Source: VRUE01 sp963837695 (GTDB lineage: Bacteria; Actinomycetota; Thermoleophilia; Solirubrobacterales; 70-9). From it: a DNA stretch of 64,000 nt. The notes under the pieces are model-generated. The model did not search any database. It saw only the letters and a list, made by a program, of their open reading frames with translations, and was not told the origin of the DNA. This document shows positions 10,247-20,031 of this stretch, in pieces. Location of the stretch: positions 248,001-312,000 of the forward strand of contig CAWINZ010000003.1 of the NCBI GenBank assembly GCA_963837695.1, read 5' to 3'. A program made the position numbers and the translations under genes. Numbering within the stretch: position 1 is the stretch's first letter; the number at the start of each line of letters is the position of its first letter.

Positions 10247-11869
10247 ATGGTCAAGTGGGGAGTCCTCGTCGTCCTTGGCGCCGCTCAGTTCTTGATGGTC
10301 CTCGACCAGGCGGTGATGAACGTCGCGATCTCGCAGCTGGTCGAAGACTTCGACACGACGGTGACGACGATCCAGATGGTGATCGCCCTCTACGCCCTGG
10401 TGATGGCCGGGCTGATGCTGACCGGGGGCAAGCTCGGCGACCTCTGGGGCCGGCGGCGCGCCTTCACGATCGGGTTGGTCATCTACGGCGCCGGGTCGGC
10501 ACTGACCGCCGCCTCCTGGAGCGTCCCCAGCCTGACGCTCGGCTGGTCGATCCTCGAGGGGATCGGCGCCGCACTTGTCATGCCGGCCCTTGTCGCCCTC
10601 GTCGCCGGCAACTACAAGGGCGCCGACCGGGCGATCGCATACGGCGTCCTCGGCGGCGTCGCAGGGGCCGGCATCGCCGTCGGCCCGATCCTCGGCGGCT
10701 GGATGACCACCGACTTCACCTGGCGGCTCGTCTTCGTCGGCGAGGTCGTCGTCGCGCTCGGCATCCTGCTCGGCTCGCGGATGATCCGCGAGCCCGAGCG
10801 CGAGCGGGGGGCGTCCGGGCTCGACTGGGTCGGCAGCGTGCTCTCGGCCGCGGGCCTGGCGCTGATCGTCTTCGGCGTCCTACAGGCGAGCAACTGGGGC
10901 TGGCTGGCGCCGCGCGCCTCGCCGATCGAGCCCTTCGGCTTCTCCCTGACCCCGTTCGTGATCGCCGCCGGCGCGCTCGTCCTCGCCGGCTTCGTCTCCT
11001 GGGAGCGGCGCCGCGAGGAGCGTGGCCTGGCGCCGCTCGTCCACCTCGGGATGCTGCGCGTCCCCGCGCTGCGCGGCGGCATCTCGATGCTGCTCGCCCA
11101 GAACCTGATCCTGATGGGGATCTTCTTCACCATCCCGCTCTACCTGCAGATCGTCCAGGGCCTCGACGCGCTCGAAACCGGCGTGCAGATGCTGCCGGCC
11201 TCGGCCGGGCTCTTCATCGCCGCGATCGCCGGCTCTGCCCTGGCCAAGCGGTTCGCGCCGAAGCCGTTGGTGCGGGTCGGGCTGTTCGTCGTCCTGCTCG
11301 CGATCGGAATCCTCCTGAGCACGATCGAGCCCGAGCTCAACAGCGGCGCCTTCTTCGTCGCCACCGGCGTGCTCGGGATCGGCATGGGCCTGATCGTCTC
11401 CCAGCTCGGCAACGTGGTCCAGTCCGCGGTCGGCGACGACGACCGCAGCGAGGCCGGCGGCCTACAGAACACCGCTCAGCAGCTCGGCTCCTCGTTGGGC
11501 ACGGCGCTGCTCGGCGCGATCGTTATCAGCGGCCTGATCGCGGCGTTCAGCGCCAACGTCGCCGGCGATCCGGCGATCGCCGGCGACGTCAGCAAGCAGG
11601 TCGAGCAGCGGATGAGCGCGGGCGCCAGCTTTGTCGCCTCCGCGGAAGTAAAGGCATCCGCGGAGGCGGCCGGCCTCGACACGGCGACCGTCGACGCGCT
11701 GGTCGGGCACTACGAAGACGCGCAGCTGAAGGCGCTGAAGACGGCGTTGCTCTTCGCCGCCTTCCTCGTCCTCGCATCGTTCTGGACGACCCGCCGGCTG
11801 CCGACCCAGCGTTTCGACGAGCTTCAGGCGGGCCCCGATCCGCCGCACGCCGAGCCGGCCGTAGCCTGA
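10247..11869 (+). CDS. MFS exporter, DHA2 (EmrB/QacA-like) family
   Basis: 540-aa proton-driven exporter with about 14 predicted membrane helices. The MFS motif A region is GGKLGDLWGRRRAF (about residues 60-73), and the late segment GDDDRSEAGGLQNTAQQLGSS is typical of DHA2 drug exporters. ATG 10247 begins the first helix. A long soluble stretch precedes the last helix. Substrate unknown; solvent or antibiotic export is likely. The DUF2252 gene follows by 4 bases. Confidence 0.9.
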   Translation: MVKWGVLVVLGAAQFLMVLDQAVMNVAISQLVEDFDTTVTTIQMVIALYALVMAGLMLTGGKLGDLWGRRRAFTIGLVIYGAGSALTAASWSVPSLTLGWSILEGIGAALVMPALVALVAGNYKGADRAIAYGVLGGVAGAGIAVGPILGGWMTTDFTWRLVFVGEVVVALGILLGSRMIREPERERGASGLDWVGSVLSAAGLALIVFGVLQASNWGWLAPRASPIEPFGFSLTPFVIAAGALVLAGFVSWERRREERGLAPLVHLGMLRVPALRGGISMLLAQNLILMGIFFTIPLYLQIVQGLDALETGVQMLPASAGLFIAAIAGSALAKRFAPKPLVRVGLFVVLLAIGILLSTIEPELNSGAFFVATGVLGIGMGLIVSQLGNVVQSAVGDDDRSEAGGLQNTAQQLGSSLGTALLGAIVISGLIAAFSANVAGDPAIAGDVSKQVEQRMSAGASFVASAEVKASAEAAGLDTATVDALVGHYEDAQLKALKTALLFAAFLVLASFWTTRRLPTQRFDELQAGPDPPHAEPAVA

Positions 11870-11873
11870 GTCG

Positions 11874-13286
11874 ATGTCCGTTTCGATCCAGGCCCACCCC
11901 GGATCGCCCGAGGAGCGCGCCGCCGCGGGCAAGGCCACCCGCACCGCCGCGCCGCGCTCAAGCCACGGCGAGTGGGCGCCGGGGGCCGATCGCGCCGACC
12001 CGGTCGAGCTGCTCGAGCGGCAGGCCACCTCGCGCGTCGGGCAGTTGGTGCCGCTGCGCTACGGCCGTATGCTCGCCTCGCCCTTCACCTTCTACCGCGG
12101 CGCCGCCGCGGTGATGGCCGCAGACCTCGCCCCGACGCCGCGCACCGGCCTCACGACGCAGCTCTGCGGCGACGCCCACCTCTCCAACTTCGGCGCCTTC
12201 GCCTCGCCGGAGCGCCGGCTCGTCTTTGACCTCAACGACTTCGACGAGACCCTGCCCGGTCCCTGGGAGTGGGACGTGAAGCGGCTCGTCGCCAGCTTCT
12301 CGCTGGCGGGCCGCGATCGTGGCTGCAAGGGTGCCGAGCGACAGGACGTCGTCTTGGCGGCGGCGCGCGAATACCGCGAGACGATGCGGCGGCTGGCGCG
12401 GATGGGCAACCTCGAGTCCTGGTACCAGCAGCTCGACGCGGATGCGATCGCGGCCCGCTGGGCGACGGCGGTGGGGGGCAAGCAGCGCAAGGCGTTTGCG
12501 CGCAACGTGGCCAAGGCGCGCGCCAAGGACAGCGAGCGAGCCTTCGCGAAGCTCGTCGAGGAAGTCGATGGCAAGCTGCGTATTCTCAGCAACCCGCCGT
12601 TGATCGTTCCGGCCGAGGAGCTTGCCGAGGAGGCGCAGGGGGCGGACGTCGAAGCGCTCGTGCGGGACGTGCTTTCCGCGTACCGCGACTCGCTCCCGGT
12701 CGAGCGGCGCGCCCTGCTCGACGGCTACCGCCTGATCGACATCGCCTTCAAAGTCGTCGGCGTCGGCAGCGTCGGCACGCGGGCCTGGATCGCCCTGCTG
12801 CTCGGCCGCGACGGCCGCGATCCGCTCTTCCTCCAGATCAAGGAGGCGCAGCGCTCGGTGCTCGAGCCCTACGCGGCGCCGAGCGAGTTTGAGCTCCAGG
12901 GCGAGCGCGTCGTCCACGGGCAGCGGCTGATGCAGGCGGCAAGCGACGTCATGCTCGGCTGGGTGCGGGCAAGGGGGGTCGACGGCGAGCAGCGCGACTT
13001 CTACGTGCGCCAGCTCTGGGACTGGAAGGGCTCGGTCCAGGTCGAGTCGATGGACGCGCGGGGCCTCACCGCGTACGCGGAGATCTGCGGCATGACCCTG
13101 GCCCACGCCCACGCCCGCGGCGGCGACCGGATCGCGATCGGCTCCTACCTCGGCAAGAGCGACGTCTTCGACGCGGCGATGACCGAGTTCGCCGAGGCCT
13201 ACGCGAACCAGAGCGAACGCGACTACGAGGTGCTGAAGGCGGCGGTCGACACGGGCCGCATAGCGGCGATGGCCGAGCCCTCTTAG
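11874..13286 (+). CDS. DUF2252 family protein
   Basis: 470-aa protein of the DUF2252 family, recognised by the block RYGRMLASPFTFYRGAA, followed by LCGDAHLSNFG, FDLNDFDET and GPWEWDVKRL within residues 60-145. Such proteins have a kinase-like arrangement (GDAHLSNFG resembling the HGD-x-x-x-N catalytic loop of aminoglycoside-type kinases), but no activity is established that I know of. It follows the exporter gene by 4 bases. Confidence 0.88.
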   Translation: MSVSIQAHPGSPEERAAAGKATRTAAPRSSHGEWAPGADRADPVELLERQATSRVGQLVPLRYGRMLASPFTFYRGAAAVMAADLAPTPRTGLTTQLCGDAHLSNFGAFASPERRLVFDLNDFDETLPGPWEWDVKRLVASFSLAGRDRGCKGAERQDVVLAAAREYRETMRRLARMGNLESWYQQLDADAIAARWATAVGGKQRKAFARNVAKARAKDSERAFAKLVEEVDGKLRILSNPPLIVPAEELAEEAQGADVEALVRDVLSAYRDSLPVERRALLDGYRLIDIAFKVVGVGSVGTRAWIALLLGRDGRDPLFLQIKEAQRSVLEPYAAPSEFELQGERVVHGQRLMQAASDVMLGWVRARGVDGEQRDFYVRQLWDWKGSVQVESMDARGLTAYAEICGMTLAHAHARGGDRIAIGSYLGKSDVFDAAMTEFAEAYANQSERDYEVLKAAVDTGRIAAMAEPS

Positions 13287-13321
13287 CCGCTCCCGGCTTT
13301 GAGTACCGATTTGTTTCTTTT

Positions 13322-13340
13322 ACTCATGTTGGATATGAGT
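13322..13340. promoter_or_regulatory. Inverted repeat before the first hybrid kinase
   Basis: ACTCAT-N7-ATGAGT, perfect 6-bp arms, in an AT-rich stretch 42 bases before the kinase ATG. Probable regulator site or part of the promoter; the binding protein is unknown. Confidence 0.45.
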
Positions 13341-13381
13341 GTTAGAGTTGACTCGGGCTGAGCGAGCAGGATCGGGGGAGT

Positions 13382-14986
13382 ATGGCAGTGCCTCCAGGCG
13401 ATCCGGCAAAATCAAATGGCAGCAGTTCGACCTTCGAGCAGCTGCTCGAGGCGGTCCCCGACGCGATCGTCGGGGTCGATGTCGACGGCAAGATCGTCCT
13501 GGTCAACAGCCAGACCGAAGCCCTGTTCGGCTACGCCCGAGGCGACCTCTTCGGGCAAGTGGTCGAGGTGCTCGTGCCAGAGCGCTTTCGCGACGTCCAC
13601 CCCGAGCACCGGAGCGATTACTTCGACGAGCCAGGGAGGCGGGCGATGGGCAACGGCTTCGAGCTCTACGCGGTCCGCAAGGACGGTACGGAGTTCCCGG
13701 CCGAGATCAGCCTCGCCAGCATCGAGACCGATGATGGGGCTCTCGTCATGGCAACCGTCCGGGATGTCAGCGAGCGCGCCGAGAGCGCACGGGAAAGGGC
13801 TCTTCAGGAGCAGCTCGCCCAGTCGCAACGACTGGAGAGCGTCGGGCAACTCGCCGGGGGCATCGCCCACGACTTCAACAACATCCTCGGCGTGATCATG
13901 AACTACGCGGAGTTCGTCGGCGACGAACTTCCGGAGGGCTCCCAGGCCGGCCAGGACGTCGAGGAGATACGCCGGGCCGCCGAGCGGGCCGCCGCGCTGA
14001 CCCGCCAGCTGCTGATCTTCAGCCGCCGCGAGGTCGTCAAGCCGGAGCTGCTCTACCTGCGCGATGTGGTTACGGAGTTGGAGAACCTTCTGCGCAGAGC
14101 GCTGGGAGAGCGTATTGAGTTGGTCACGTACTTCGGCGAGGAGCGCTGCGGCTTCGAAGCCGATCGCGGTCAGGTCGAGCAGGTGCTCGTCAACCTCGCT
14201 GTCAACGCTCGCGATGCGATGCCCGACGGGGGCCGGCTCGTCATCGAGGTCGACAGGGCGGCGCTCGATAGCGAGTACACCGACCTGCACCCCGGGACGG
14301 AGCCGGGGACCTACGTTCGCCTGAAGGTCAGCGATACCGGCACCGGCATGGACAAATACACAGTGCGGCGGGCCTTTGAGCCGTTTTTCACCACGAAGGG
14401 TAAAGCTGAAGGCACCGGGCTCGGTCTTGCCACGGTCTACGGCATCGCCACGGGCGCCGGGGGTCGGGTCGACATCTACTCCGAGGTCGGCATGGGAACC
14501 ACGGTCAAGATCCATTTCCCGGCCAGCCCAGAGACTCCCGTTGAGAGCGAGCCTCGGTCTCGGAGCCGCCCCCCGGGGCGCGGCGAGGTCGTTCTCCTCG
14601 TCGAGGACGAGCCGGATGTGCGGAGGATGGCGGAGCGCATGCTCACCAAGGGTGGCTACTCGGTGGTCGTCGCCAATGGTGGCGATGAGGCGGTTGAGAT
14701 CTGCAAACGGCCGGAGCAATCGATCCAGTTGCTCATCACCGACGTGATCATGCCCGGGATGCTCGGCACCGAGCTGGTCGCCCGCGTCAAGGAGATCCGC
14801 CCGGAGCTCGGGGTGGTCTTCATGTCCGGCTACAGCCACGAGGTGCTTGCGCCGGGAGCACTGGCTGCCCGGGGCGTCAATGCCTTCATCGAGAAGCCCT
14901 TCAACGCCGCTGACCTGCTCTGGACCGTTCACGATCTGCTCGAGGCCGGGGCGGCGGGGAAAAAGGAGGCCAGCCAGGCTCGATGA
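13382..14986 (+). CDS. Hybrid sensor histidine kinase (PAS-HisKA-HATPase-REC)
   Basis: 534-aa soluble kinase. Order: PAS (about 17-130), dimerisation/phospho-His region with GGIAHDFNNILG (about 159-170), HATPase with the N box NLAVNARDAM, then SDTGTGMD and GKAEGTGLGLATVYG, and a C-terminal receiver domain (about 400-525) with phospho-Asp in LLITDVIMPGM and Lys in FIEKPF. No membrane segment, so it senses a cytoplasmic signal. It overlaps the next gene by 4 bases, suggesting a functional pair with the HD-GYP protein. Strongly similar to the kinase at 18106-20031. Confidence 0.93.
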   Translation: MAVPPGDPAKSNGSSSTFEQLLEAVPDAIVGVDVDGKIVLVNSQTEALFGYARGDLFGQVVEVLVPERFRDVHPEHRSDYFDEPGRRAMGNGFELYAVRKDGTEFPAEISLASIETDDGALVMATVRDVSERAESARERALQEQLAQSQRLESVGQLAGGIAHDFNNILGVIMNYAEFVGDELPEGSQAGQDVEEIRRAAERAAALTRQLLIFSRREVVKPELLYLRDVVTELENLLRRALGERIELVTYFGEERCGFEADRGQVEQVLVNLAVNARDAMPDGGRLVIEVDRAALDSEYTDLHPGTEPGTYVRLKVSDTGTGMDKYTVRRAFEPFFTTKGKAEGTGLGLATVYGIATGAGGRVDIYSEVGMGTTVKIHFPASPETPVESEPRSRSRPPGRGEVVLLVEDEPDVRRMAERMLTKGGYSVVVANGGDEAVEICKRPEQSIQLLITDVIMPGMLGTELVARVKEIRPELGVVFMSGYSHEVLAPGALAARGVNAFIEKPFNAADLLWTVHDLLEAGAAGKKEASQAR

Positions 14987-16431
14987 TTCCCGACCCGACG
15001 CCGGCAGCGTCACCGAGAGACTCGCATGGAAAGCGCGGGGGAAGGCCCGCCCGAGTACTTGTCACCGACGACCGCCCCGAGATTCTGCGCCTTGTCGAGC
15101 GCACGCTCAGTGGGACCTACGAGTGTGAGTTCGCCGGCAGCGTGGTCGATGCGCGCGAGAGACTGACTGAGAGTCGGTTCGACCTCGCCCTCTGCGACAT
15201 CCAGATGCCCAACGAGTCGGGGATGGTGCTGGTCGAGGAGATCGCGCGGGACCATCCCGACACCGCGATTGTCCTGGTCACCGGGGTCGATGACCACGAG
15301 GTCGCCACGCAGGCCTTCCAGTTGGGCGCACATGGCTATCTGGTCAAGCCGTTCTGGCCCGGGCAGCTGTTGATCACGGCGATGAACGCGATGCGCCAGT
15401 GCGAACTGGAAGTTGCGCAGCGTGCCCACAGCAAAACCCTGGAGGACCGGCTGCAGACGCTGATGGACAGAGCGCCGGTGCCGATCTACATCAAGGATGG
15501 CCAGCGGCGCTATCTGGTCGCCAACCGGGTGGCGCATGAAGTGGCGGGCCTGGAGCCGAACGAGTTGATCGGCCTCACCGACAAGGAGATCATGGCGCCA
15601 GGGGCTGAGCGGCTCGTCGGGGAATCCGACCGGAAGATCCTCGCCGGCGGGGACTCTGTCGAGGCCGAGGAAACGCTCGTCCTCGGAGGAGAGGAGAGGA
15701 CTTTCCTCACGGTCAAGTTCGCCTACGTCGACGATACGGGGCAGATCGCGGGCGTCTCGGGGATTTCCACCGACATCACGGACAAGAAGAAGGCCGAAGA
15801 GCTGCGTGAGGAGTTGGCGTCCGCGCAGGCGCAGGCGATCGATGAGCTGACGGCGTCGCGTCAGGAGACTGTCGAGCGCTTGGCGAAGGCGCTGGAGCTG
15901 CACGATGAGGAGACCGGTAGGCATGTGAACCGGATGGCGTCGATCGCCGCCTTCCTCGCCGGCCAGGTCGGGCTTGATCGCGCTCGTGTGCAATTGCTGC
16001 GGACGGCGGCGCCGATGCACGACGTCGGCAAGGTCGCGACCCCCGACGGTGTCCTCCGCAAGCGGGGCCCACTCACGCCAGCGGAGCGCAAGGAGATGGA
16101 GCGCCACACCACAGTCGGCTACGAGATCCTCGCCGACTCCGAGAGTGAGCTGCTACAGCTGGCGGCGACGATCGCGCTGACCCACCACGAGCGCTTCGAT
16201 GGCGCCGGCTATCCGCGCGGGCTCGCCGGCGAGCAGATTCCGATTGCGGGTCGCATCACCGCGGTCGCCGACGTCTTCGACGCTCTGCTCAGCGATCGCT
16301 GCTACCGGTCGGCCCTCTCGGTCGACGAGGCGGTCGCGGTGATCAAAGAGGGGCGCGGCACGCACTTCGATCCACGGATCGTCGACGCTCTTCTCGACCA
16401 CCTCGAGGAGGCACTCTCGCTTCGTGGTTGA
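14983..16431 (+). CDS. REC-PAS-HD-GYP response regulator, likely c-di-GMP phosphodiesterase
   Basis: 482-aa regulator. Receiver domain about residues 22-140 with phospho-Asp D72 (CDIQMPN) and Lys in VKPF; PAS-like domain about 155-268; HD-GYP domain from about 295 with the HD pair at 346-347 (MHDVGKVATPDG) and HHERFDGAGYPRG at 401-413. HD-GYP proteins hydrolyse c-di-GMP to pGpG or GMP. Coupled by ATGA overlap to the upstream hybrid kinase, whose receiver may relay phosphate to D72. The GYP motif is intact. Confidence 0.93.
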   Translation: MIPDPTPAASPRDSHGKRGGRPARVLVTDDRPEILRLVERTLSGTYECEFAGSVVDARERLTESRFDLALCDIQMPNESGMVLVEEIARDHPDTAIVLVTGVDDHEVATQAFQLGAHGYLVKPFWPGQLLITAMNAMRQCELEVAQRAHSKTLEDRLQTLMDRAPVPIYIKDGQRRYLVANRVAHEVAGLEPNELIGLTDKEIMAPGAERLVGESDRKILAGGDSVEAEETLVLGGEERTFLTVKFAYVDDTGQIAGVSGISTDITDKKKAEELREELASAQAQAIDELTASRQETVERLAKALELHDEETGRHVNRMASIAAFLAGQVGLDRARVQLLRTAAPMHDVGKVATPDGVLRKRGPLTPAERKEMERHTTVGYEILADSESELLQLAATIALTHHERFDGAGYPRGLAGEQIPIAGRITAVADVFDALLSDRCYRSALSVDEAVAVIKEGRGTHFDPRIVDALLDHLEEALSLRG

Positions 16432-16469
16432 CGGGCGGGCCATCCAGCAGGCCCTCGAGCCCGCGCCGT

Positions 16470-17984
16470 TCACCAGGTCAGATGATTTGACTCGACGCCG
16501 TCGACCTTGACCCAGACGTGGGTCCCCACGTAGCCGTAGAGGCATACGTTCGAAGTCGAGGATGACGTCGTGTACTGGTAATAGGAACCGGTTGGCGGGG
16601 GGTAATCTGCGTAGCAGGTGACCGTGTGGGAGCCACCGCCGAAATTCGAAAGCTTGACCGTCACATAGGCGCAGGCGGAGGAGCTGCAGCCCGAAACGCT
16701 CACATGGGAGCCCTTCGTCACGGTCACCGATTTGGGGCAGGACGAGGTCGACGCCGTCACCGATGCGGTTGCCGAGCGGTTTCCCGCGGCGTCGTACGCA
16801 TCGACTCCGAGTTTGTAGCTCGTACCACAGGAGAGGCCGGAGAACTTGTAGCTGGTCGAAGTCGTGTTCGCGATGCGCGACCCGTTGCGATAGAGCGAGT
16901 AGCCGGCCACCCCGACGTTATCGCTTGAGCCGCTCCAGGAGAGGTTGATCGAGCTTCCCGTGGGGCTCGACGATTTTGGTGAGCCCGGGGTTGACGGAGC
17001 CGTCGCGTCTTTGCCGTTGGAGGATGGTGGACTGGGGCTGGGGCTTGGGGCTGGGGTGGGGGTGGGCGCCGGATGGCTGGCAGGCGGGCCGCTCGCGCCG
17101 GGCTGGGTGCCCGGCTTGTAGATGAACTTCATGTCGGAGCCGGTGTGCTGAATGTGGAGCCGGTAGATGCCGAACTCGTCGGTCTTTCCCTGGCTGGCGT
17201 TGATCCAGTGGCTGCCGCCGTTCATCTCCTTCGTCTGGAAGGTGGTGCTGTTGATCGTCTTGACGACCACGCCGACGTGGCCCCATGTGCCGCTGGTGTG
17301 GACGAAGACGGCCCCGGGCACTGGCACCGATCCGGTCGGCAGCCCCGCGGCCTTGGCGGTGGGGTACCAGTACCTGGCATCGCCGTGGACCTTGTCGCCC
17401 AGCCAGCGGGCCAGATTCCACGCTCCCCAGGTGCAGTAGCCGGGGTAGCCGGGGTTGACCGCACCGCTTCCACGGCCGCCATGGCGGCCACCGCGGACCC
17501 GCCGCCCTTCGTGCCGGAGCGTGTGGATCGGCTCGCCCTGCGTGATCGCGAGCGAGCCGGGAGCGAGGAGCGACGTGTGTTCCTGGCCACGCGGCACGAG
17601 AAGGATCGGACTCAAGGTGTGGTTGGCGTGGCGGTGCCGGAAGGAGCAGCCGGTGCGGATCTTCCAGCGGCCGCTGGGCGCACCCGCGGCAACGATCCAG
17701 GTCCAGGTTGCGTGTCCTTGCGAGGCGCGCACGGTCGGCAGCCTCACCCGCTGCTTGCGCTTGCGCACCACGGCTGAGCAGCGGGCGCCCGGCCGGGTCG
17801 CCAGGGACAGCGACAGGTCGAGCTCATAGCGACCCGAGGGGCGCGCCTTCAGGACCGGCTGGACGGCCAGGCCCGCCGGCCGGTGAGCGACCGCGCTGGG
17901 CGCCCCGGACGGCAACGCCGAGGCGACTCCCGTCGCCAGGGCGAGTCCGATGACCATCCCAATTAGAGTGAAAACCCGCCGCAT
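16470..17984 (-). CDS. Secreted CHAP-domain protein with fibronectin type III domain
   Basis: 504-aa exported protein, likely a peptidoglycan amidase or endopeptidase. Signal peptide at residues 1-24 (start ATG 17984). Then a beta-rich region, a CHAP domain with the candidate nucleophile Cys in GYCTWGAWNLA and His in GTWGHVGVV, a Pro-rich linker (PTPTPAPSPSPSPP), a fibronectin type III domain (INLSWSGSSDNVGVAGY), and a Cys-containing C-terminal domain I do not recognise. It sits alone between signalling genes and converges with the HD-GYP gene. Confidence 0.85.
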   Translation of the reverse strand: MRRVFTLIGMVIGLALATGVASALPSGAPSAVAHRPAGLAVQPVLKARPSGRYELDLSLSLATRPGARCSAVVRKRKQRVRLPTVRASQGHATWTWIVAAGAPSGRWKIRTGCSFRHRHANHTLSPILLVPRGQEHTSLLAPGSLAITQGEPIHTLRHEGRRVRGGRHGGRGSGAVNPGYPGYCTWGAWNLARWLGDKVHGDARYWYPTAKAAGLPTGSVPVPGAVFVHTSGTWGHVGVVVKTINSTTFQTKEMNGGSHWINASQGKTDEFGIYRLHIQHTGSDMKFIYKPGTQPGASGPPASHPAPTPTPAPSPSPSPPSSNGKDATAPSTPGSPKSSSPTGSSINLSWSGSSDNVGVAGYSLYRNGSRIANTTSTSYKFSGLSCGTSYKLGVDAYDAAGNRSATASVTASTSSCPKSVTVTKGSHVSVSGCSSSACAYVTVKLSNFGGGSHTVTCYADYPPPTGSYYQYTTSSSTSNVCLYGYVGTHVWVKVDGVESNHLTW

Positions 17985-18105
17985 CGCGCGGCATCCTAAC
18001 AACAGGCCCCTGTGCCGGGCGCCGATCGGTTGGGTAATGAGTCTGCCGGTGCTACAGTCGGCGAAAGCTGAACCGTCACTTTCAGAAGTGCGGCGGGGGA
18101 ACCCT

Positions 18106-20031
18106 ATGGGAGAACCAGCCAGATCCAGTTCGACCGACTCGGCCTTCGAGCAGCTGCTCGAGGTTGTCCCTGATGGGATCGTCGGAGTAGACAACAAAGG
18201 CGAGATTGTCTTTGTCAACCGTCGCACGGAGACCCTCTTCGGCTATACCCGGGACGAGCTGATCGGGAAGCTGGTCGAGACCCTGGTTCCTGAGCACTCC
18301 CGCGATCTGCACTCACATCACAGAGCCGGCTACTTCGCCAAGCCACGGGAACGGCCGATGGGCGCAATGTCTGCGCTGCACGGGCGCCGACGGGACGGCA
18401 GTGAATTCTCGGCCGAGATATCACTGTCCTATATCGAGACCGACAAGGGCACCGTGGCGACGGCCACGGTTCGCGATGTCACCAAGCGCCGCGCGGCGGA
18501 GCTGAAGTTCGACCATTTCCTCGAGTTTGCTCCCGATGCGATTGTCGGGGTGATGCCTACGGGGGAGATCGTGCTCGTCAATCAGCGGGCCGAGGTCCTC
18601 TTCGGCTATACGCGGGACGAGCTGATCGGAAAGCTGGTCGAGACCCTGGTCCCCGAGCGTTTCCGCGACCGTCACCCGGGACACCGGGGGAACTATTTCA
18701 AGGCGCCGAAGGTACGCCCCATGGGCGGTGGCGTGGAGCTGTACGCCATGCGCAAAGACGGAACGGAGTTCCCCGCCGAGATCAGCCTCTCCAGCATTGG
18801 AACCGAGCAGGGCACCCTCGCTACCGTCGCGATCCGCGATGTCACCGATCGTGCCGAAGGCGAGCGCGAACGAACCCTGTTGGAGGAGTTGAACCGAGCG
18901 CGGCGGTTGGAGAGCATCGGGCAACTCGCCGGTGGCGTAGCCCACGATTTCAACAACATCCTCGGCGTGATCATAAATTCGGCCGAGTTCGTCCGCGATG
19001 AGCTCGAGCCAGACTCGCCGGCGCGTGCGGATGTGGAGGAAATTCGCCGCACGGGAGAACGCGCCGCCGCACTGACCCGCCAGCTGCTGATCTTCAGTCG
19101 GCGCGAGGTCGTCAAGCCGGAATTGTTGGACCTTGGCCAGATTGTCTCGGAGCTCGAGAACCTTCTCCGCAAGGCGTTGGGTGAGCGAGTCGAGCTGAAG
19201 ATTTGCATCGGCGAGGACTTGATGGCGGTCAAGGCAGACCCCGGCCAGATCGAGCAGGTCCTCGTCAACCTGGCGATAAACGCTCGCGACGCGATGCAGG
19301 GTGCGGGCCGTCTTGTGATCGAGGTCGAGAACGCCGAACTCGACGACGAGTACGCCTATATGCATCCCGAGACCAATCCGGGTCCGTACGTCCGTCTGAA
19401 GGTGAGCGACACCGGCAGCGGCATGGACAAGGAGACCGTTCAACGTGCTTTCGAGCCTTTCTTCACCACCAAGGGGAAGGCGGAAGGAACTGGCCTCGGC
19501 CTTGCCACGGTGTACGGGATCATTACCGGGGCGGACGGCCGGGTCGATATCTACTCCGAGCCCGAGATGGGCACCACGATCAAGGTCCATCTGCCGGCCA
19601 GCCCGGCCGCCCCCAGCAAGGACAAGCCCCAATCAGGGGACCGGCCGGCGGGCCGCGGCGAGGTGGTCCTGATCGTCGAGGACGAGCTCGGTGTACGACG
19701 GATAGCCGAGCGCATCCTCAACAAGGCCGGCTACTCGGTGATCGCCACCTCGGGTGGTGAGGAAGCGATTTACGCCTGCCAACAGGCGGGCCAGGTGATC
19801 CACCTGGTCCTGACCGACGTGATCATGCCGGGGATGCTCGGCACCGAGCTGGTCGCGGAGATCAAGGCGATCCGACCGGAGCTCGGGGTCATCTTCATGT
19901 CGGGATACAGCCATGAGGTGCTCGCGCTGGAGGCGCTGGCCGACCAGCGCGCCAGCGCCTTCATCGAGAAGCCCTTCAGCACCAGCGAACTGCTCCAGGT
20001 GGTCCGCAACCAGCTCGACTCGAGTTCTTAG
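18106..20031 (+). CDS. Hybrid sensor histidine kinase with duplicated PAS
   Basis: 641-aa soluble kinase: PAS1 (about 13-125), PAS2 (about 135-250), phospho-His region GGVAHDFNNILG, HATPase (NLAINARDAM, SDTGSGMD, GTGLGLATVYG) and receiver with LVLTDVIMPGM and FIEKPF. ATG 18106 follows a GGGGA. PAS1 and PAS2 share the run FGYTRDELIGKLVETLVPE with nearly identical DNA (about 18238 and 18600), pointing to recent internal duplication. Paralog of the 13382-14986 kinase. Its stop overlaps that of the convergent glycosyltransferase. Confidence 0.93.
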   Translation: MGEPARSSSTDSAFEQLLEVVPDGIVGVDNKGEIVFVNRRTETLFGYTRDELIGKLVETLVPEHSRDLHSHHRAGYFAKPRERPMGAMSALHGRRRDGSEFSAEISLSYIETDKGTVATATVRDVTKRRAAELKFDHFLEFAPDAIVGVMPTGEIVLVNQRAEVLFGYTRDELIGKLVETLVPERFRDRHPGHRGNYFKAPKVRPMGGGVELYAMRKDGTEFPAEISLSSIGTEQGTLATVAIRDVTDRAEGERERTLLEELNRARRLESIGQLAGGVAHDFNNILGVIINSAEFVRDELEPDSPARADVEEIRRTGERAAALTRQLLIFSRREVVKPELLDLGQIVSELENLLRKALGERVELKICIGEDLMAVKADPGQIEQVLVNLAINARDAMQGAGRLVIEVENAELDDEYAYMHPETNPGPYVRLKVSDTGSGMDKETVQRAFEPFFTTKGKAEGTGLGLATVYGIITGADGRVDIYSEPEMGTTIKVHLPASPAAPSKDKPQSGDRPAGRGEVVLIVEDELGVRRIAERILNKAGYSVIATSGGEEAIYACQQAGQVIHLVLTDVIMPGMLGTELVAEIKAIRPELGVIFMSGYSHEVLALEALADQRASAFIEKPFSTSELLQVVRNQLDSSS

